Part shown: positions 25,320 to 35,083 of the stretch, piece after piece
Layout: each line of letters starts with the position of its first letter
How positions within the stretch are numbered: the first letter of the stretch is position 1
Source: Bacillota bacterium
GTDB taxonomy: Bacteria > Bacillota > Clostridia > Acetivibrionales > DTU013
Reading direction: 5' to 3'
Assembly: GCA_023435305.1 (NCBI GenBank)
Contig: JAEYRV010000040.1
Location: 1-64,000, forward strand
DNA: 64,000 nt
Notes under the pieces: model-generated
What the model saw: only the letters and a program-made list of their open reading frames with translations
What the model was told of the DNA's origin: nothing
Databases searched by the model: none
Program-made: the position numbers and the translations under genes

Positions 25320-27317
25320 CTATTTATCTATGAAGGACTTGTTGATGCTGTTTACAAATTCTTCATTTGTCCTGGTCTGCGTCAGCTTGTTCAGTATCAT
25401 TTCCGTGACATCCGATGTGCCCAGATTGCTCATAGCCTTTCTGATGGCCCAGATGCTCTCCATTTCCTTCTGGTTGAGCAGCAGGTCCTCTCTTCTGGTA
25501 CCGGACTTGTTGATGTCGATGGCAGGGAAAACACGTTTTTCCGACATCTTCCTGTCAAGGTGTATTTCCATGTTGCCGGTTCCCTTGAATTCCTCGAATA
25601 TTACATCATCCATACGGCTGCCTGTCTCTATCAATGCGGTCGCAATGATTGTAAGGCTGCCTCCGAACTCTATGTTTCTGGCCGATCCGAAGAATCTCTT
25701 GGGGCTGTGGAGCGCGCCCGGATCAAGACCGCCTGACAATGTCCTGCCCGTTGGAGGTATGGTCAGGTTATATGCTCTGGCAAGCCTTGTTATACTGTCA
25801 AGGAGTATGACTACATCCTTTTTGTGCTCAACGAGCCTCTGGGCCCTCTCCAGAACCATTTCCGCAACCTTTATGTGATGCTCAGGCACCTTGTCGAAGG
25901 TCGAGTATATTATCTCTCCATTTATGGATCTCTGCATATCGGTGACCTCTTCCGGCCTTTCGTCGATAAGCAGTACAATAAGCTCTATTTCCGGGAAATT
26001 GGTGGTTATAGCATTTGCGATCTTCTTCAGAAGTATGGTTTTACCTGCCTTCGGGGGTGAAACGATCATTCCCCTCTGCCCTCTTCCTATAGGTGCGATC
26101 AGGTCGATGAGCCTTGTGGACAATTCCTTCGGACTGGTCTCAAGTGTGATGCGCTGATCCGGGAATATAGGCGTCAGGTATTCGAAGGGTCTCCTCTTTG
26201 AGGCCACATCTGGAGTGTCGCCGTTGACAGTCGAAACATAAAGCAGCGCCTGGAACTTTTCTCCCTCTTTAGGTATCCTTCCCTTGCCCTTTATCTTATC
26301 TCCGGTCTTCAGTCCAAACCTTCTGATCTGGGATGGTGAAACATATACATCCTTTGTGCCTGACAGGAAATTATCGCTCCGAAGGAAGCCATACCCATCG
26401 GGAAGCACTTCCAGAACTCCCTCCACAGGATCGTCGCTTTCGATTTTCTCAGTCCCGTTCTGCTGTGGCTGCTGTCTGTCCTGTTGGTTGTTCCACTCTT
26501 TCTTCTGCTGCTGATCATATGTCTTAAAGGCCGGTTTGTCTTCCGTCCTTGTCTCTTCAGTCCTCATGGCGTCCTGGCCATCAGTCCGTTCTGCTCCGAC
26601 AATATCGGCATCTGGCGCCTGTACTGCTGCCTCCCGCTTTCCCTCTGCAGCAGCTATAGGCTGCTCTCTCCTTAACTGCTTATAGTGTCCTGCTCTTGCG
26701 GGCGCGCCTCTGAATGCGTTCTGCGCACCTCTTTTTTCTCTGTGCTGTACTGTCGCCTGGCCTTCAGCAGATGTATCACTCTGTGCTGCAGCTGCTGCAG
26801 TATCCGTTTTCTCTGTTTCTGTGACTTCAGGCTTTATATCTGCAGTTTTCTGTGCGACTGCAGCTTCTGTCTTTACCTCTTCCGCAGGAACGGCTTCAGG
26901 AGAGGCCTCTTTAACTTCTTGCACAGTCTCCTTGGCTGCCTTGCTTGGTCTGCCCCGCTTTGATTTCCTCAGGACGACCGGTTCCTCAGACGAATCATTT
27001 TTTATTTCATCAGCGGCCAATTTATCCTTAACTGATTCATTATCAGCTTTAGTGTCTTCTTTGATTTCCACACTGTCATCTATATCAACCTTTTTAGCTT
27101 TTCTGCCTCTTTTAGGTTTCATGTCCTCATCGGTGTTCTTAGCTTCCTGGGCAGCTGCTGTGTCCTTATCCTTTTTAGCCTCCTTGGGTGCGCCGGCTTT
27201 CAGGATCTTATCTATCAGCTCATCCTTTTCAAGCTTTTTAACGCCTCTGAGTCCCATCATTTTTGCTATGTACTGCAAATCCTCCAATGACTTTGCAGAA
27301 AGATTCACTTCTTCCAT
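25320..27317 (-). CDS. rho: Transcription termination factor Rho with long N-terminal insert
   Basis: 665 residues against about 420 in E. coli. Rho_N (about 1-45), a charged low-complexity insert (about 45-293), cold-shock-like RNA-binding domain (about 297-370, LPDGYGFLRSDNFLSGTKDV), RecA-type motor with Walker A PPKAGKTILLKK (421-432), Walker B VVILLDSITRL (502-512) and the Q/R-loop SGTRRED (605-611). The insert holds two AT-hook-like cores, KRGRKAK (69-75) and KRGRPSK (120-126), and ends with a Gln/Asn-rich tract (about 268-288). The motor is complete, so it should be active. It has its own promoter about 200 bases upstream. Confidence 0.97.
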   Translation of the reverse strand: MEEVNLSAKSLEDLQYIAKMMGLRGVKKLEKDELIDKILKAGAPKEAKKDKDTAAAQEAKNTDEDMKPKRGRKAKKVDIDDSVEIKEDTKADNESVKDKLAADEIKNDSSEEPVVLRKSKRGRPSKAAKETVQEVKEASPEAVPAEEVKTEAAVAQKTADIKPEVTETEKTDTAAAAAQSDTSAEGQATVQHREKRGAQNAFRGAPARAGHYKQLRREQPIAAAEGKREAAVQAPDADIVGAERTDGQDAMRTEETRTEDKPAFKTYDQQQKKEWNNQQDRQQPQQNGTEKIESDDPVEGVLEVLPDGYGFLRSDNFLSGTKDVYVSPSQIRRFGLKTGDKIKGKGRIPKEGEKFQALLYVSTVNGDTPDVASKRRPFEYLTPIFPDQRITLETSPKELSTRLIDLIAPIGRGQRGMIVSPPKAGKTILLKKIANAITTNFPEIELIVLLIDERPEEVTDMQRSINGEIIYSTFDKVPEHHIKVAEMVLERAQRLVEHKKDVVILLDSITRLARAYNLTIPPTGRTLSGGLDPGALHSPKRFFGSARNIEFGGSLTIIATALIETGSRMDDVIFEEFKGTGNMEIHLDRKMSEKRVFPAIDINKSGTRREDLLLNQKEMESIWAIRKAMSNLGTSDVTEMILNKLTQTRTNEEFVNSINKSFIDK

Positions 27318-27526
27318 ACTCCACCTACCTTGTTATATAGTTATTAAGTTTTATTATCAGAAATTCATATGAACATCTATGTGGCGTTGAAATATACCCG
27401 ATCAGCTATGCCGGGAAAATTTCCACAAGTACTGACATCCGGTTGTAATAATATGAAACATATGAAAATTCCTAAGTTTAATCAGGGAAATCTAAACAAT
27501 TAGAATGATTCTTTTGATTCCAGAAT

Positions 27527-27556
27527 ATTATATCATCTTAAAGAATAAATTGTCAA
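27527..27556 (-). promoter_or_regulatory. rho promoter and long leader
   Basis: Minus-strand TTGACA (27556-27551), 18-base spacer, TATAAT (27532-27527). Transcription would begin near 27520, leaving a leader of about 200 bases before rho (27318-27520) that contains no frame or clear hairpin. Such untranslated leaders are where Rho commonly autoregulates; I see no further motif. Confidence 0.7.
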
Positions 27557-27611
27557 TCATATACACCCTGAACCGGCGAATTTGCGATGTTTTGCGAATT
27601 CAGGAGCAGAC

Positions 27612-28277
27612 TTATTTCCCGAACTTATCACCTGAACGTCTGAATAAGATATTGTGCTCATACTCCAAATCATTTCCGGTAATGAACTGGTTTTTCTTCA
27701 ATACCTCTTTGAGATCCTCATTCTTTGCCGCCGGTATCCACTGATTTCCGCCGCATTTCCCGCATCTGAGCAATACACAGTCCGCCAGCAGCACCAGTTC
27801 TATGTCGGATGCTCCGCATTCACAGTAAAGACTTCCTCTCAGAGCTATGTCATGTATGTGGTTCAATGTGTCAAACATGACCTGGGTATTGCGGAAATAG
27901 TTCTCGTATCCGTAAGTATCCATGAGTTCGTCAAACTCTTCTTCCAGGCTGTCCACCTTTTTGCGCACTGCCTCATCCCGGCCGATGAAGCATATCTGCA
28001 TTCCTGTTTCCGGACAGTTCAGCACTATCGTCTCTCCCAATAGTATCGACTTTTTCGTTATGAGGTAGATATGCTCATTATCGCATCCGATACAGGGTAT
28101 ATTTATCAAAAAATTGCTTTCACCCTCCTGCTTTATTGATATGCATGATTTCCTGCAGCGGCACGCAAGTCCGCAGTTCTTCTTGTATATAAGAGTAAAC
28201 ATCGAAACATTGAAAAAATCAAAGCTCCCGCAGGAAGTACATTTATATGCGATGGTGATACTTGTATCTATCAGCAT
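27612..28277 (-). CDS. Hypothetical zinc-ribbon-rich protein
   Basis: 221 residues from the ATG at 28277, which has GAGGTGGG upstream; a longer frame from 28343 lacks a site. Two CxxC knuckles early (YKCTSCGS, CIGCDN), a helical middle (VRKKVDSLEEEFDELMD) and late zinc ribbons (YCECGAS, LRCGKCGGNQWIP). The pattern suggests a cytoplasmic multi-zinc protein that binds nucleic acid or protein. I do not recognise a named family. It is upstream of rho on the same strand, with the rho promoter just past its stop. Confidence 0.75.
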   Translation of the reverse strand: MLIDTSITIAYKCTSCGSFDFFNVSMFTLIYKKNCGLACRCRKSCISIKQEGESNFLINIPCIGCDNEHIYLITKKSILLGETIVLNCPETGMQICFIGRDEAVRKKVDSLEEEFDELMDTYGYENYFRNTQVMFDTLNHIHDIALRGSLYCECGASDIELVLLADCVLLRCGKCGGNQWIPAAKNEDLKEVLKKNQFITGNDLEYEHNILFRRSGDKFGK

Positions 28278-28456
28278 TTTACCCACCTCAAATAAATATA
28301 TTCGCCAAATATAAAAAAAATCCTGCTTTACCGCAAAACACATATATCATAGTACATGGGGCAAAAATACATAAAACATCTCCTTTATTTATACATAAGT
28401 ATGTTATAATTTATCTGTTACACGAATTATGTCACATTAACAACAGGCAGGGTACA

Positions 28457-29341
28457 ATGAAGCATCTTTTTATATTAAATCCGGTTGCCGGCAAGGGTAA
28501 AACCAGCAGGCTCATTCCGGAAATCGCAGAATATTGCCAGGCCCATGGCTACAGACACGAAATCACTGTCACAGATTACCCGGGTCATGCAACAGAGATA
28601 GCAAAACAAAAAAGTGATGAGGAGCCCTGCAGGATATATTCAGTCGGGGGAGACGGAACACTCAACGAGGTGCTCAACGGCATGGCCGGGAGCAGCAGCA
28701 GCCTTGGCGTGATCCCAAGCGGCTCTGGAAACGACTTCATAAAAAGCATTATAGGAGATACGATCCCTGACAACATCCTCGCTTCCACAATTGAAGGCTC
28801 GGAAAGGCTCATCGATTACGCCAGGGTCAATGACAAATATTTTGTCAACATTTCCTCCGTAGGCTTCGATGCGGAAGTGGCATATCAAACCGGCCACTTT
28901 AAGAAGCTGCCTCTCATTTCAGGCAAACTGGCATACGTACTTGGCATACTCAGCACGATTGTCATATGCAAGAACCATCACATGGAGCTGATACTCGATA
29001 ATGAGACCATCTCCGGAAAGTCTCTCCTTATAGCAGCCGGCATCGGCAAATACTATGGCGGAGGAATTTATGCCCTGCCCGGCGCCGAGATAGATGACGG
29101 CCTATTCGATGTATGTCATGTGGATGCTGTATCAAGGTTAAATATACTGCGTCTTTTCCCAAAGTACATGAAGGGTCTTCACAGCACCATTAAGGGCGTC
29201 CATCTGTATAAGAGCAGGAAGGTCGAAATACGGGCTGAAAGGCCTATACCGATGAACCGAGACGGCGAGATCATACTGACGGACAGCGCGGTCTTTGAAA
29301 TATTCCCGAGAAGTCTGTCTTTTATAACCCCTGCACTTTAG
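28457..29341 (+). CDS. Diacylglycerol kinase-family lipid kinase (YegS/BmrU-type)
   Basis: 294 residues from the ATG at 28457; a longer in-frame reading starts at 28262 but overlaps the divergent gene and has no site. Motifs: LNPVAGKGKTSRLI, SVGGDGTLNEVLNG, GVIPSGSGNDFIKS (nucleotide site), then MNRDGEI near the C-terminus. Phosphorylates diacylglycerol or a related lipid at the membrane. A TATAAT at 28405-28410 lies about 45 bases upstream and is a likely -10. Confidence 0.9.
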   Translation: MKHLFILNPVAGKGKTSRLIPEIAEYCQAHGYRHEITVTDYPGHATEIAKQKSDEEPCRIYSVGGDGTLNEVLNGMAGSSSSLGVIPSGSGNDFIKSIIGDTIPDNILASTIEGSERLIDYARVNDKYFVNISSVGFDAEVAYQTGHFKKLPLISGKLAYVLGILSTIVICKNHHMELILDNETISGKSLLIAAGIGKYYGGGIYALPGAEIDDGLFDVCHVDAVSRLNILRLFPKYMKGLHSTIKGVHLYKSRKVEIRAERPIPMNRDGEIILTDSAVFEIFPRSLSFITPAL

Positions 29342-29351
29342 TTACAAATAT

Positions 29352-31136
29352 CTACATGGCCTCAAGCAGGCGGTATTGTGCCGCATAAAGGCTGTAATAT
29401 GCGCCGCCTCTGGCCATCAGCTCATCATGGGTGCCCTGCTCGACTATTTTGCCGTCGCTTATGTACATTATCTTATCGGCATTTTTTATGGTTGACAGCC
29501 TGTGGGCTATTATAAATGAAGTCCTTCCCTTCAGCAGCCTTTCCAGGCCCTCCTGAAGCGCCAGTTCCGTTTTGGTGTCGATACTCGAGGTAGCCTCATC
29601 CAGTACCAGTATCCTTGGATCCGCCAACAGAGCCCTTGCAAAGGAAATGAGCTGTCTTTGTCCTACTGAAAGCCTTGAACCCCTCTCATTTACTTCGGTA
29701 TTGTACCCGTCCGGCATCGCTGCGATAAAATCGTGGGCTTTTACTGCCTTTGCCGCAGCTATTGCCTCTTCATCCGTTGCATCCAGTCTGCTGTACTTTA
29801 TATTATCCATGATAGTGCCGGAAAATATGAAGGTGTCCTGCAGCATGATCCCCATCTGCCTTCTCAGCGACGCAAGAGTCACGCTTCTCAGATCCATGCC
29901 GTCTATCATGACACTGCCGTGTTCTATATCATAAAACCGGCTGACCAGATTTACGATAGTTGACTTGCCCGCCCCTGTGGGACCAACCAGCGCGACAGTT
30001 TCACCGGGCTTTACATCGAAGCTTGCATGATCCAGTATGATCTCATCCTTCTCATAGCTGAAAACAACATCCCTGAATTCTACTGCGCCCTGTATCATGG
30101 GCATCTCCACCGCTCCCGGCAGATCGTCCACCGTCGGCTTTTCATCGATGGTCTCAAATATCCTTTCAAGATATGCCACAGCGTTGATAATGGAGTTATA
30201 GAAATTTCCCAGATTGCTGACAGGCTCCCAGAACCGCCATATATAGCTCATAAACGCGACAATGATACCGACTGTTATGCCGTCTGTCCCAAGCCAGCTT
30301 ACCCCGGCAATGAACAATGCAGCAACGCTGGTCACAGAAATGATGTCAATGAAGGGCCACATCAGGAACTGTATTTTTATTGCCGATAGCCAGGAGCTTC
30401 TGTACTCATTGCTCTGTTCGAGGAAAATCCGCATATTTTCCTCTTCCCTGGCAAAGGACTGTGTGACTTTCATACCGCATATGCTCTCATGGATATATGC
30501 ATTCATATTGGCCTGTTTTCTGCTGAGCTTCTGCCATGACCTGCGCTGGGCATTCTTCACAAGCATGGTCACAGTAATCAGCACAGGCAGGCCGGCGAGA
30601 CAGACCATCGCGAGCCTGACATTCAAAAACAGCATAAATCCGATTATTGCAATAAGCGTGAACATATCGGTAATAACACTTATAATACCGTTTGAAAGAA
30701 GATCGCTGAGTGAATTCACATAGTTGACCACCCTAACGAGTATCTTTCCATGAGGCCTGCTGTCATAGTAGGCAAACGGAAGCTTCTGCAAGTGCGTAAA
30801 CAGATCCTTCCTGATATTGTACAAAACATTCTGTCCGATATTCGTCATTGTCCTTATCCTGAATTTCATACACACTGTATTGAAAATAAGCGTCGCAAGA
30901 TATATGGCAGCCAGAACCGCAAGTCCGGCAATATCCCTTTCCGGGATCCTTATATCTATTGCTGTTTTCACCAGATAGGGCCCAAGTAGCGCAAGCCCGC
31001 TGGATACCAGCATCAGCAGTACTGTTGCGATAACCTTTCCGACATATGGCTTCAGGTATCCCATCAACCGTCTGAATTGATTGAAATCAAATCTGGTATC
31101 CAATTCCTCGTCTATATCGAATTTATTCCTTGCCAT
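29352..31136 (-). CDS. ABC exporter half-transporter, catalytic subunit
   Basis: 594 residues from the ATG at 31136 (AGGAGG eight bases upstream). Six-helix ABC membrane domain (about 30-310), then an ATPase with Walker A VGPTGAGKSTIVNLVS, signature LSVGQRQLISFARAL, Walker B ILVLDEATSSID with the catalytic Glu, and IIAHRLSTI. It overlaps the upstream half-transporter gene by 14 bases, so the two make a heterodimer of the multidrug/lipid exporter class. Its canonical Walker B Glu contrasts with Asp in its partner, marking this as the hydrolytic subunit. Confidence 0.93.
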   Translation of the reverse strand: MARNKFDIDEELDTRFDFNQFRRLMGYLKPYVGKVIATVLLMLVSSGLALLGPYLVKTAIDIRIPERDIAGLAVLAAIYLATLIFNTVCMKFRIRTMTNIGQNVLYNIRKDLFTHLQKLPFAYYDSRPHGKILVRVVNYVNSLSDLLSNGIISVITDMFTLIAIIGFMLFLNVRLAMVCLAGLPVLITVTMLVKNAQRRSWQKLSRKQANMNAYIHESICGMKVTQSFAREEENMRIFLEQSNEYRSSWLSAIKIQFLMWPFIDIISVTSVAALFIAGVSWLGTDGITVGIIVAFMSYIWRFWEPVSNLGNFYNSIINAVAYLERIFETIDEKPTVDDLPGAVEMPMIQGAVEFRDVVFSYEKDEIILDHASFDVKPGETVALVGPTGAGKSTIVNLVSRFYDIEHGSVMIDGMDLRSVTLASLRRQMGIMLQDTFIFSGTIMDNIKYSRLDATDEEAIAAAKAVKAHDFIAAMPDGYNTEVNERGSRLSVGQRQLISFARALLADPRILVLDEATSSIDTKTELALQEGLERLLKGRTSFIIAHRLSTIKNADKIMYISDGKIVEQGTHDELMARGGAYYSLYAAQYRLLEAM

Positions 31137-32913
31137 ATGCCTCACCTCCTATTGTAAAAGAATCTTTTTTATCGAAATCTCCGTATTGATTTATGAATAC
31201 ACTGTAATAATAGCCCTTCTGCGCGAGCAGTTCATTGTGTGTGCCTCTTTCAACGATCCTTCCCTGATCCAGTACAAGGATCAGGTCGGCATTTCTTACC
31301 GCTGATATCCTGTGTGCAATAATGAAGGTTGTCCTGCTCTTGCAGAATTCGCTGAGAGATCTGTGAATAACATGCTCTGTTTCAATATCAACACTTGAAG
31401 TAGTGTCATCCAGTATGATCACAGAAGGGTCCTTGACCAGGGCACGGGCCAGCGCTATCCTCTGCTTCTGTCCTCCGGAAAGGCCCACTCCTCTTTCTCC
31501 GATGACCGTGTCATATCCTTCAGGAAAATCCGCAATAAATTCATTGGCCTCTGCCATTCCGGCAGCCCATTTTACCCTTTCGGCAGATGCCTCTGTCACG
31601 CCGTAAGCAATATTGCCCTCTATGGTATCGGAGAACAGAAACACATCCTGCATAGCCACTGCGACGCTCTCCCTCAGGGCCTTCAGCCGGTGATCCTTTA
31701 CATCTCTGCCATCCACCAGTATCTTTCCTCTTCTGCAGTCATAGAACCTGGAAATGAGGCTCACAAGAGACGACTTTCCGGAGCCTGTCGGTCCTACGAC
31801 GGCCACTGTCTGTCCCGGATATGCTTCAAAGCTTATGTCCTCAAGCACCAGTTCCTTTCCGTATCCGAAGTCCACGTTCCTGAATTCCACATGTCCCTTC
31901 AGCTTGCCGCTGACGGCCGCCGCATCACTGTCCTTTATCTTTGGTTCTCTCCCAAGCAAAAGCATTATTTTCTCAGCAGATGCCGCAAATCTCTGAGCAT
32001 CATTTATAAGCCAGCCGACCATTCTCATCGGATTGTTCAGCGCCCATATGAAGCTGTTGAAGGTAACAAGCTCTCCTATGGTTATGTCTTTTGTTATTAC
32101 CATGATCCCGCCGACAAGGATAATGACCACCGAGAGGAGTCCCGCAAGAGAATCCAGTACGGGAAGATATTTCTCCCATATCCTGGCCGCTTCGATATTG
32201 CTGTCTCTGAAGCCGGCATTCTCCCGTGAGAACTTATATATCTCATACTCTTCCTTTGCAAAGGCTTTTATGACCCTGTTGCCGCTGATGCTTTCCTGCA
32301 CTGTGGAATTGAGCCTCGAGAATTGCTCCCGTATCGCTGAAAATGCCGGTTTGACCCTGGCTGAGAGCTTTATTGCAAAGTATCCCGTAAAAGGCGTTAC
32401 TGCCAGTAAAATAAGGGTGAACAAAGGGTTTATCGTAAAAAGGATTATGATAACGAACAGCAGCGTTATCCCATGCATAAAGAACTGATATATGACATAT
32501 GCGGAAAAATGCCTGACCGCCTCCAGGTCACCCGTCAGCCTGGCCATTATGTCGCCTGTCTTTGTACTGTCAAAGAATTCGAAATCAAGCTCCTGGACCC
32601 TTTTGAAGATCGACTTTCTGGCATTGAACACCACATCCTGGGAAACATGTTCAAACATCATAAGATATATATATCTTATGACTGACTTGATCACAGTTAT
32701 TGATATCATTATAACAGCCAGCCTAAGAAGCAAATCAGTCTGGCCTCCTATTATGACCTTATCTACGATTTGTCCCTGTATCAGTGGGTTGGCCATGTTC
32801 ATCACATTGACGATCACTACGAGCACCATCGCCGAACAGAACATATACTTGTACTTTTTAATAAAACCCCAGATCCATTTTAACTCCGCCACATTAATCA
32901 ACGTCCTTAACAT
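31123..32913 (-). CDS. ABC exporter half-transporter, degenerate-site subunit
   Basis: 596 residues. Six membrane helices then an ATPase with Walker A VGPTGSGKSSLVSLIS, signature LSGGQKQRIALARAL, IIAHRISAV, and a Walker B ending ILDDTTSSVD, in which Asp replaces the catalytic Glu. This asymmetry is characteristic of heterodimeric exporters with one non-hydrolysing site. The start is ambiguous (ATG at 32913 or TTG at 32922). It is divergently arranged with the AraC-type regulator gene, which may control it. The exported substrate is unknown. Confidence 0.9.
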   Translation of the reverse strand: MLRTLINVAELKWIWGFIKKYKYMFCSAMVLVVIVNVMNMANPLIQGQIVDKVIIGGQTDLLLRLAVIMISITVIKSVIRYIYLMMFEHVSQDVVFNARKSIFKRVQELDFEFFDSTKTGDIMARLTGDLEAVRHFSAYVIYQFFMHGITLLFVIIILFTINPLFTLILLAVTPFTGYFAIKLSARVKPAFSAIREQFSRLNSTVQESISGNRVIKAFAKEEYEIYKFSRENAGFRDSNIEAARIWEKYLPVLDSLAGLLSVVIILVGGIMVITKDITIGELVTFNSFIWALNNPMRMVGWLINDAQRFAASAEKIMLLLGREPKIKDSDAAAVSGKLKGHVEFRNVDFGYGKELVLEDISFEAYPGQTVAVVGPTGSGKSSLVSLISRFYDCRRGKILVDGRDVKDHRLKALRESVAVAMQDVFLFSDTIEGNIAYGVTEASAERVKWAAGMAEANEFIADFPEGYDTVIGERGVGLSGGQKQRIALARALVKDPSVIILDDTTSSVDIETEHVIHRSLSEFCKSRTTFIIAHRISAVRNADLILVLDQGRIVERGTHNELLAQKGYYYSVFINQYGDFDKKDSFTIGGEAYGKE

Positions 32914-33056
32914 TAGTATCAAAATCCTTAATCATTATCGGGCATTTGAAATCTATAAGAAATGTACAATTCTAATCTCCTGATGTATAATCTTATATTG
33001 ACGATAATACATATTACATTGCTGCTTTAAATCTATTTTGAAAGTTGGAAAAGGAA

Positions 33057-33902
33057 ATGTGCGAACTCGGCATAAAGGCAGAGAGCTTCAACCCCCATAT
33101 ATATTTTGCATTCAAACGGAGATTTGCTGAGTCCCATGTAACCGATATACACTCGCATGATTTCGTGACCATGATCTATATCCTTTCAGGAGCCTGTACA
33201 TATACCATCGGCAACGGCATCTACCACGTTAAAAAAGGTGACATGCTCATCTTCGGCCCCGATGTGTCCCATGGAAAAACGGTAGGACCGGGAGAGGAAA
33301 TAATGGAGCTGCACATCGGCTTCGGAAATATCTGCGTGGATGGACTCCCCAGGAACCACCTTATCGCAGAGGGCACACCTCCGGTATTCAATCTGCAGGA
33401 ATATGAGCAGGACTTTCTGAGCTGCTGCAGTGATATCTGTACTGCTCAGGAAAGCAATTCGCCGGGCTGTGAGCTGATGATAAAGGTACACACCATGAGG
33501 CTCATTATTCTTTTTCTGCAGGTGACCAGAGCAGGTACTCATCGCAGCAACCGTACACAGGTAGCCTTTGATTCTTCGGAGAAAGCCGTAATTGTCAATA
33601 CGCTTATGAAATATCTCAATGAAAACTATATGCGGCAGATATCTCTCGAGACCATCTCAAAAAGCATTTATTTGAGCCCTGCCTATATTTCAAAGGTCTT
33701 CAGGGATGAGATAGGCGAGTCTCCCATCAACTACCTGATAAAGATCAGGCTTGCAAAAGCACGGGAACTGCTGCTGGAAGGCAGCCATTCCATCAAGTCG
33801 GTCGCACGGTCTGTAGGCTATGAGGATGTATACTATTTCAGCAAATTATATAAAAAGTATAATAATATTTCTCCATCAAAGGTAAGAAAACAATCAATCT
33901 GA
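33057..33902 (+). CDS. AraC-family transcriptional regulator with cupin sensor
   Basis: 281 residues from the ATG at 33057 (a TTG at 33045 would add four). N-terminal cupin (about 15-100: VTDIHSHDFVTMIYILSGACTYTIG, KKGDMLIFGPDVSHG), C-terminal AraC double helix-turn-helix (about 180-278: ISLETISKSIYLSPAYISKVFRDE, SIKSVARSVGYEDVYYFSKLYKK). Probably senses a small molecule and regulates the divergent ABC exporter. The 3' end faces the DUF2569 gene with 21 bases between stops. Confidence 0.9.
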   Translation: MCELGIKAESFNPHIYFAFKRRFAESHVTDIHSHDFVTMIYILSGACTYTIGNGIYHVKKGDMLIFGPDVSHGKTVGPGEEIMELHIGFGNICVDGLPRNHLIAEGTPPVFNLQEYEQDFLSCCSDICTAQESNSPGCELMIKVHTMRLIILFLQVTRAGTHRSNRTQVAFDSSEKAVIVNTLMKYLNENYMRQISLETISKSIYLSPAYISKVFRDEIGESPINYLIKIRLAKARELLLEGSHSIKSVARSVGYEDVYYFSKLYKKYNNISPSKVRKQSI

Positions 33903-33923
33903 CTGCAGCCTGGAAGGGCGTCC

Positions 33924-34460
33924 CTATTCATGAGCCCCGGCTGTCTTCCGGACCGGCTGTTTTGAATCGGCGAAGGAATCGGGGAACAGCTCCCTGACCT
34001 TTTTGGATTTATTGAGGTATATATACCATCCGACACCGAAAGCTATTATGAATGCGAGACTGATAATAAATGCAACTATAATGCTGCTGTACATCGATGC
34101 ATACTTTTCGGAATCGATACTAAACGGTATATCATTGATCTGGCTGATCGTATTGACTATGAGATATGGGATCATATATATGAATCTAAATATGAGGAAT
34201 ACCTTTGAGACTTTGAGGGCATACTTTTTGAGCAGCTTCAGTACAATTGCCGAGTATACTGAGAACAACACATAAAATACTGCGATGGACATGAGAATTA
34301 TACCCATGACCTTGTTTACCGGCAGCAGGTTGTATCCATACGACAGAGAAAGAATACCCAGCAGGGATTCCTCTGCCAGAAGCATGATAAAATATAGCAG
34401 CAGTAATCCGCTGACACCCTTCTCATCATCATATTCATAAGGCTTCTTAAAATCATCCAT
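33924..34460 (-). CDS. Membrane protein, DUF2569-like
   Basis: 178 residues from the ATG at 34460 with GGAGAT upstream. Four predicted helices (about 17-40, 50-75, 85-110, 125-150) after a short acidic N-terminus (DDFKKPYEYDDEKGVSG), matching the KGVSGLLLL opening of DUF2569/YdgK-type proteins. Function unknown. A consensus promoter precedes it (34513-34541) and a 24-base hairpin (34486-34509) sits at the expected transcription start. Confidence 0.72.
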   Translation of the reverse strand: MDDFKKPYEYDDEKGVSGLLLLYFIMLLAEESLLGILSLSYGYNLLPVNKVMGIILMSIAVFYVLFSVYSAIVLKLLKKYALKVSKVFLIFRFIYMIPYLIVNTISQINDIPFSIDSEKYASMYSSIIVAFIISLAFIIAFGVGWYIYLNKSKKVRELFPDSFADSKQPVRKTAGAHE

Positions 34461-34512
34461 AATAAATCTCCATTCAAACAAATATAGCGCACTTCATACA
34501 AAGTACGCTTAC

Positions 34513-34541
34513 ATTATAACAGGAAATATCTGTAGGAACAA
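34513..34541 (-). promoter_or_regulatory. Promoter of the DUF2569 gene
   Basis: Minus-strand TTGTTC (34541-34536), 17-base spacer, TATAAT (34518-34513). An inverted repeat with arms AGCGCACTT and AAGTACGCT (34486-34509) lies just downstream, over the transcription start, and could be an operator or a leader hairpin. Confidence 0.65.
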
Positions 34542-34570
34542 GTGTTCTGTTTAATTATAGTAATTTTATC

Positions 34571-35083
34571 CTATTCGGTTACGGTATATGCTGCCGTTAT
34601 TTGCTCTCCGCCGCCAGAGACCATTACTCCATATGTCCCTGGTTCTGTCTGGCTGCTCACGTTCCATTCAAGTTCGACCATGCCATTCTCTCCCGAACGT
34701 TTTACGGCAGTTGATGTAACCATATTACCGGAGTTATTGTATACAGCAGTTATGGTGTACTGGGTATCCGGCCTCCCCTGGATGGAGATTCCGCCGGTCT
34801 CACCCTGCCTGACAGGCGTCCTGATACTCCGCAATTCAAGGCCGCTTCCACCTCCGCTGCCCTTCGGAACTGTAGCCCCAATCAGACTTGCATAGCTCTG
34901 CCCCGGGTAATCCTCCCTGCCTCTCTCATATTGCAGGCCCATTCCGCCAGGCTGAGGCTGATCTGTTAAACCGTTCCCATAGCCTTGTTCCATCGGCATA
35001 TTGCCCTCAAACTCGGCTGCACAGCCAGCCATGAGTAACACTAATATTAAAGAAACCATGAGCAGGAATGATAACTTTCTCAT
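34571..35083 (-). CDS. Small lipoprotein with Ig-like C-terminal domain
   Basis: 170 residues from the ATG at 35083 (GAGAGGTG upstream). Lipoprotein signal LSFLLMVSLILVLLMAGC, so it should be anchored on the outer face of the membrane by the Cys. A Gly/Gln/Pro-rich linker follows (MPMEQGYGNG, QPQPGGMG), then a beta-rich domain (about 90-170) with PGTYGVMVSGGGEQITAAYTV that resembles a small immunoglobulin-like fold. Function unknown. Confidence 0.75.
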   Translation of the reverse strand: MRKLSFLLMVSLILVLLMAGCAAEFEGNMPMEQGYGNGLTDQPQPGGMGLQYERGREDYPGQSYASLIGATVPKGSGGGSGLELRSIRTPVRQGETGGISIQGRPDTQYTITAVYNNSGNMVTSTAVKRSGENGMVELEWNVSSQTEPGTYGVMVSGGGEQITAAYTVTE

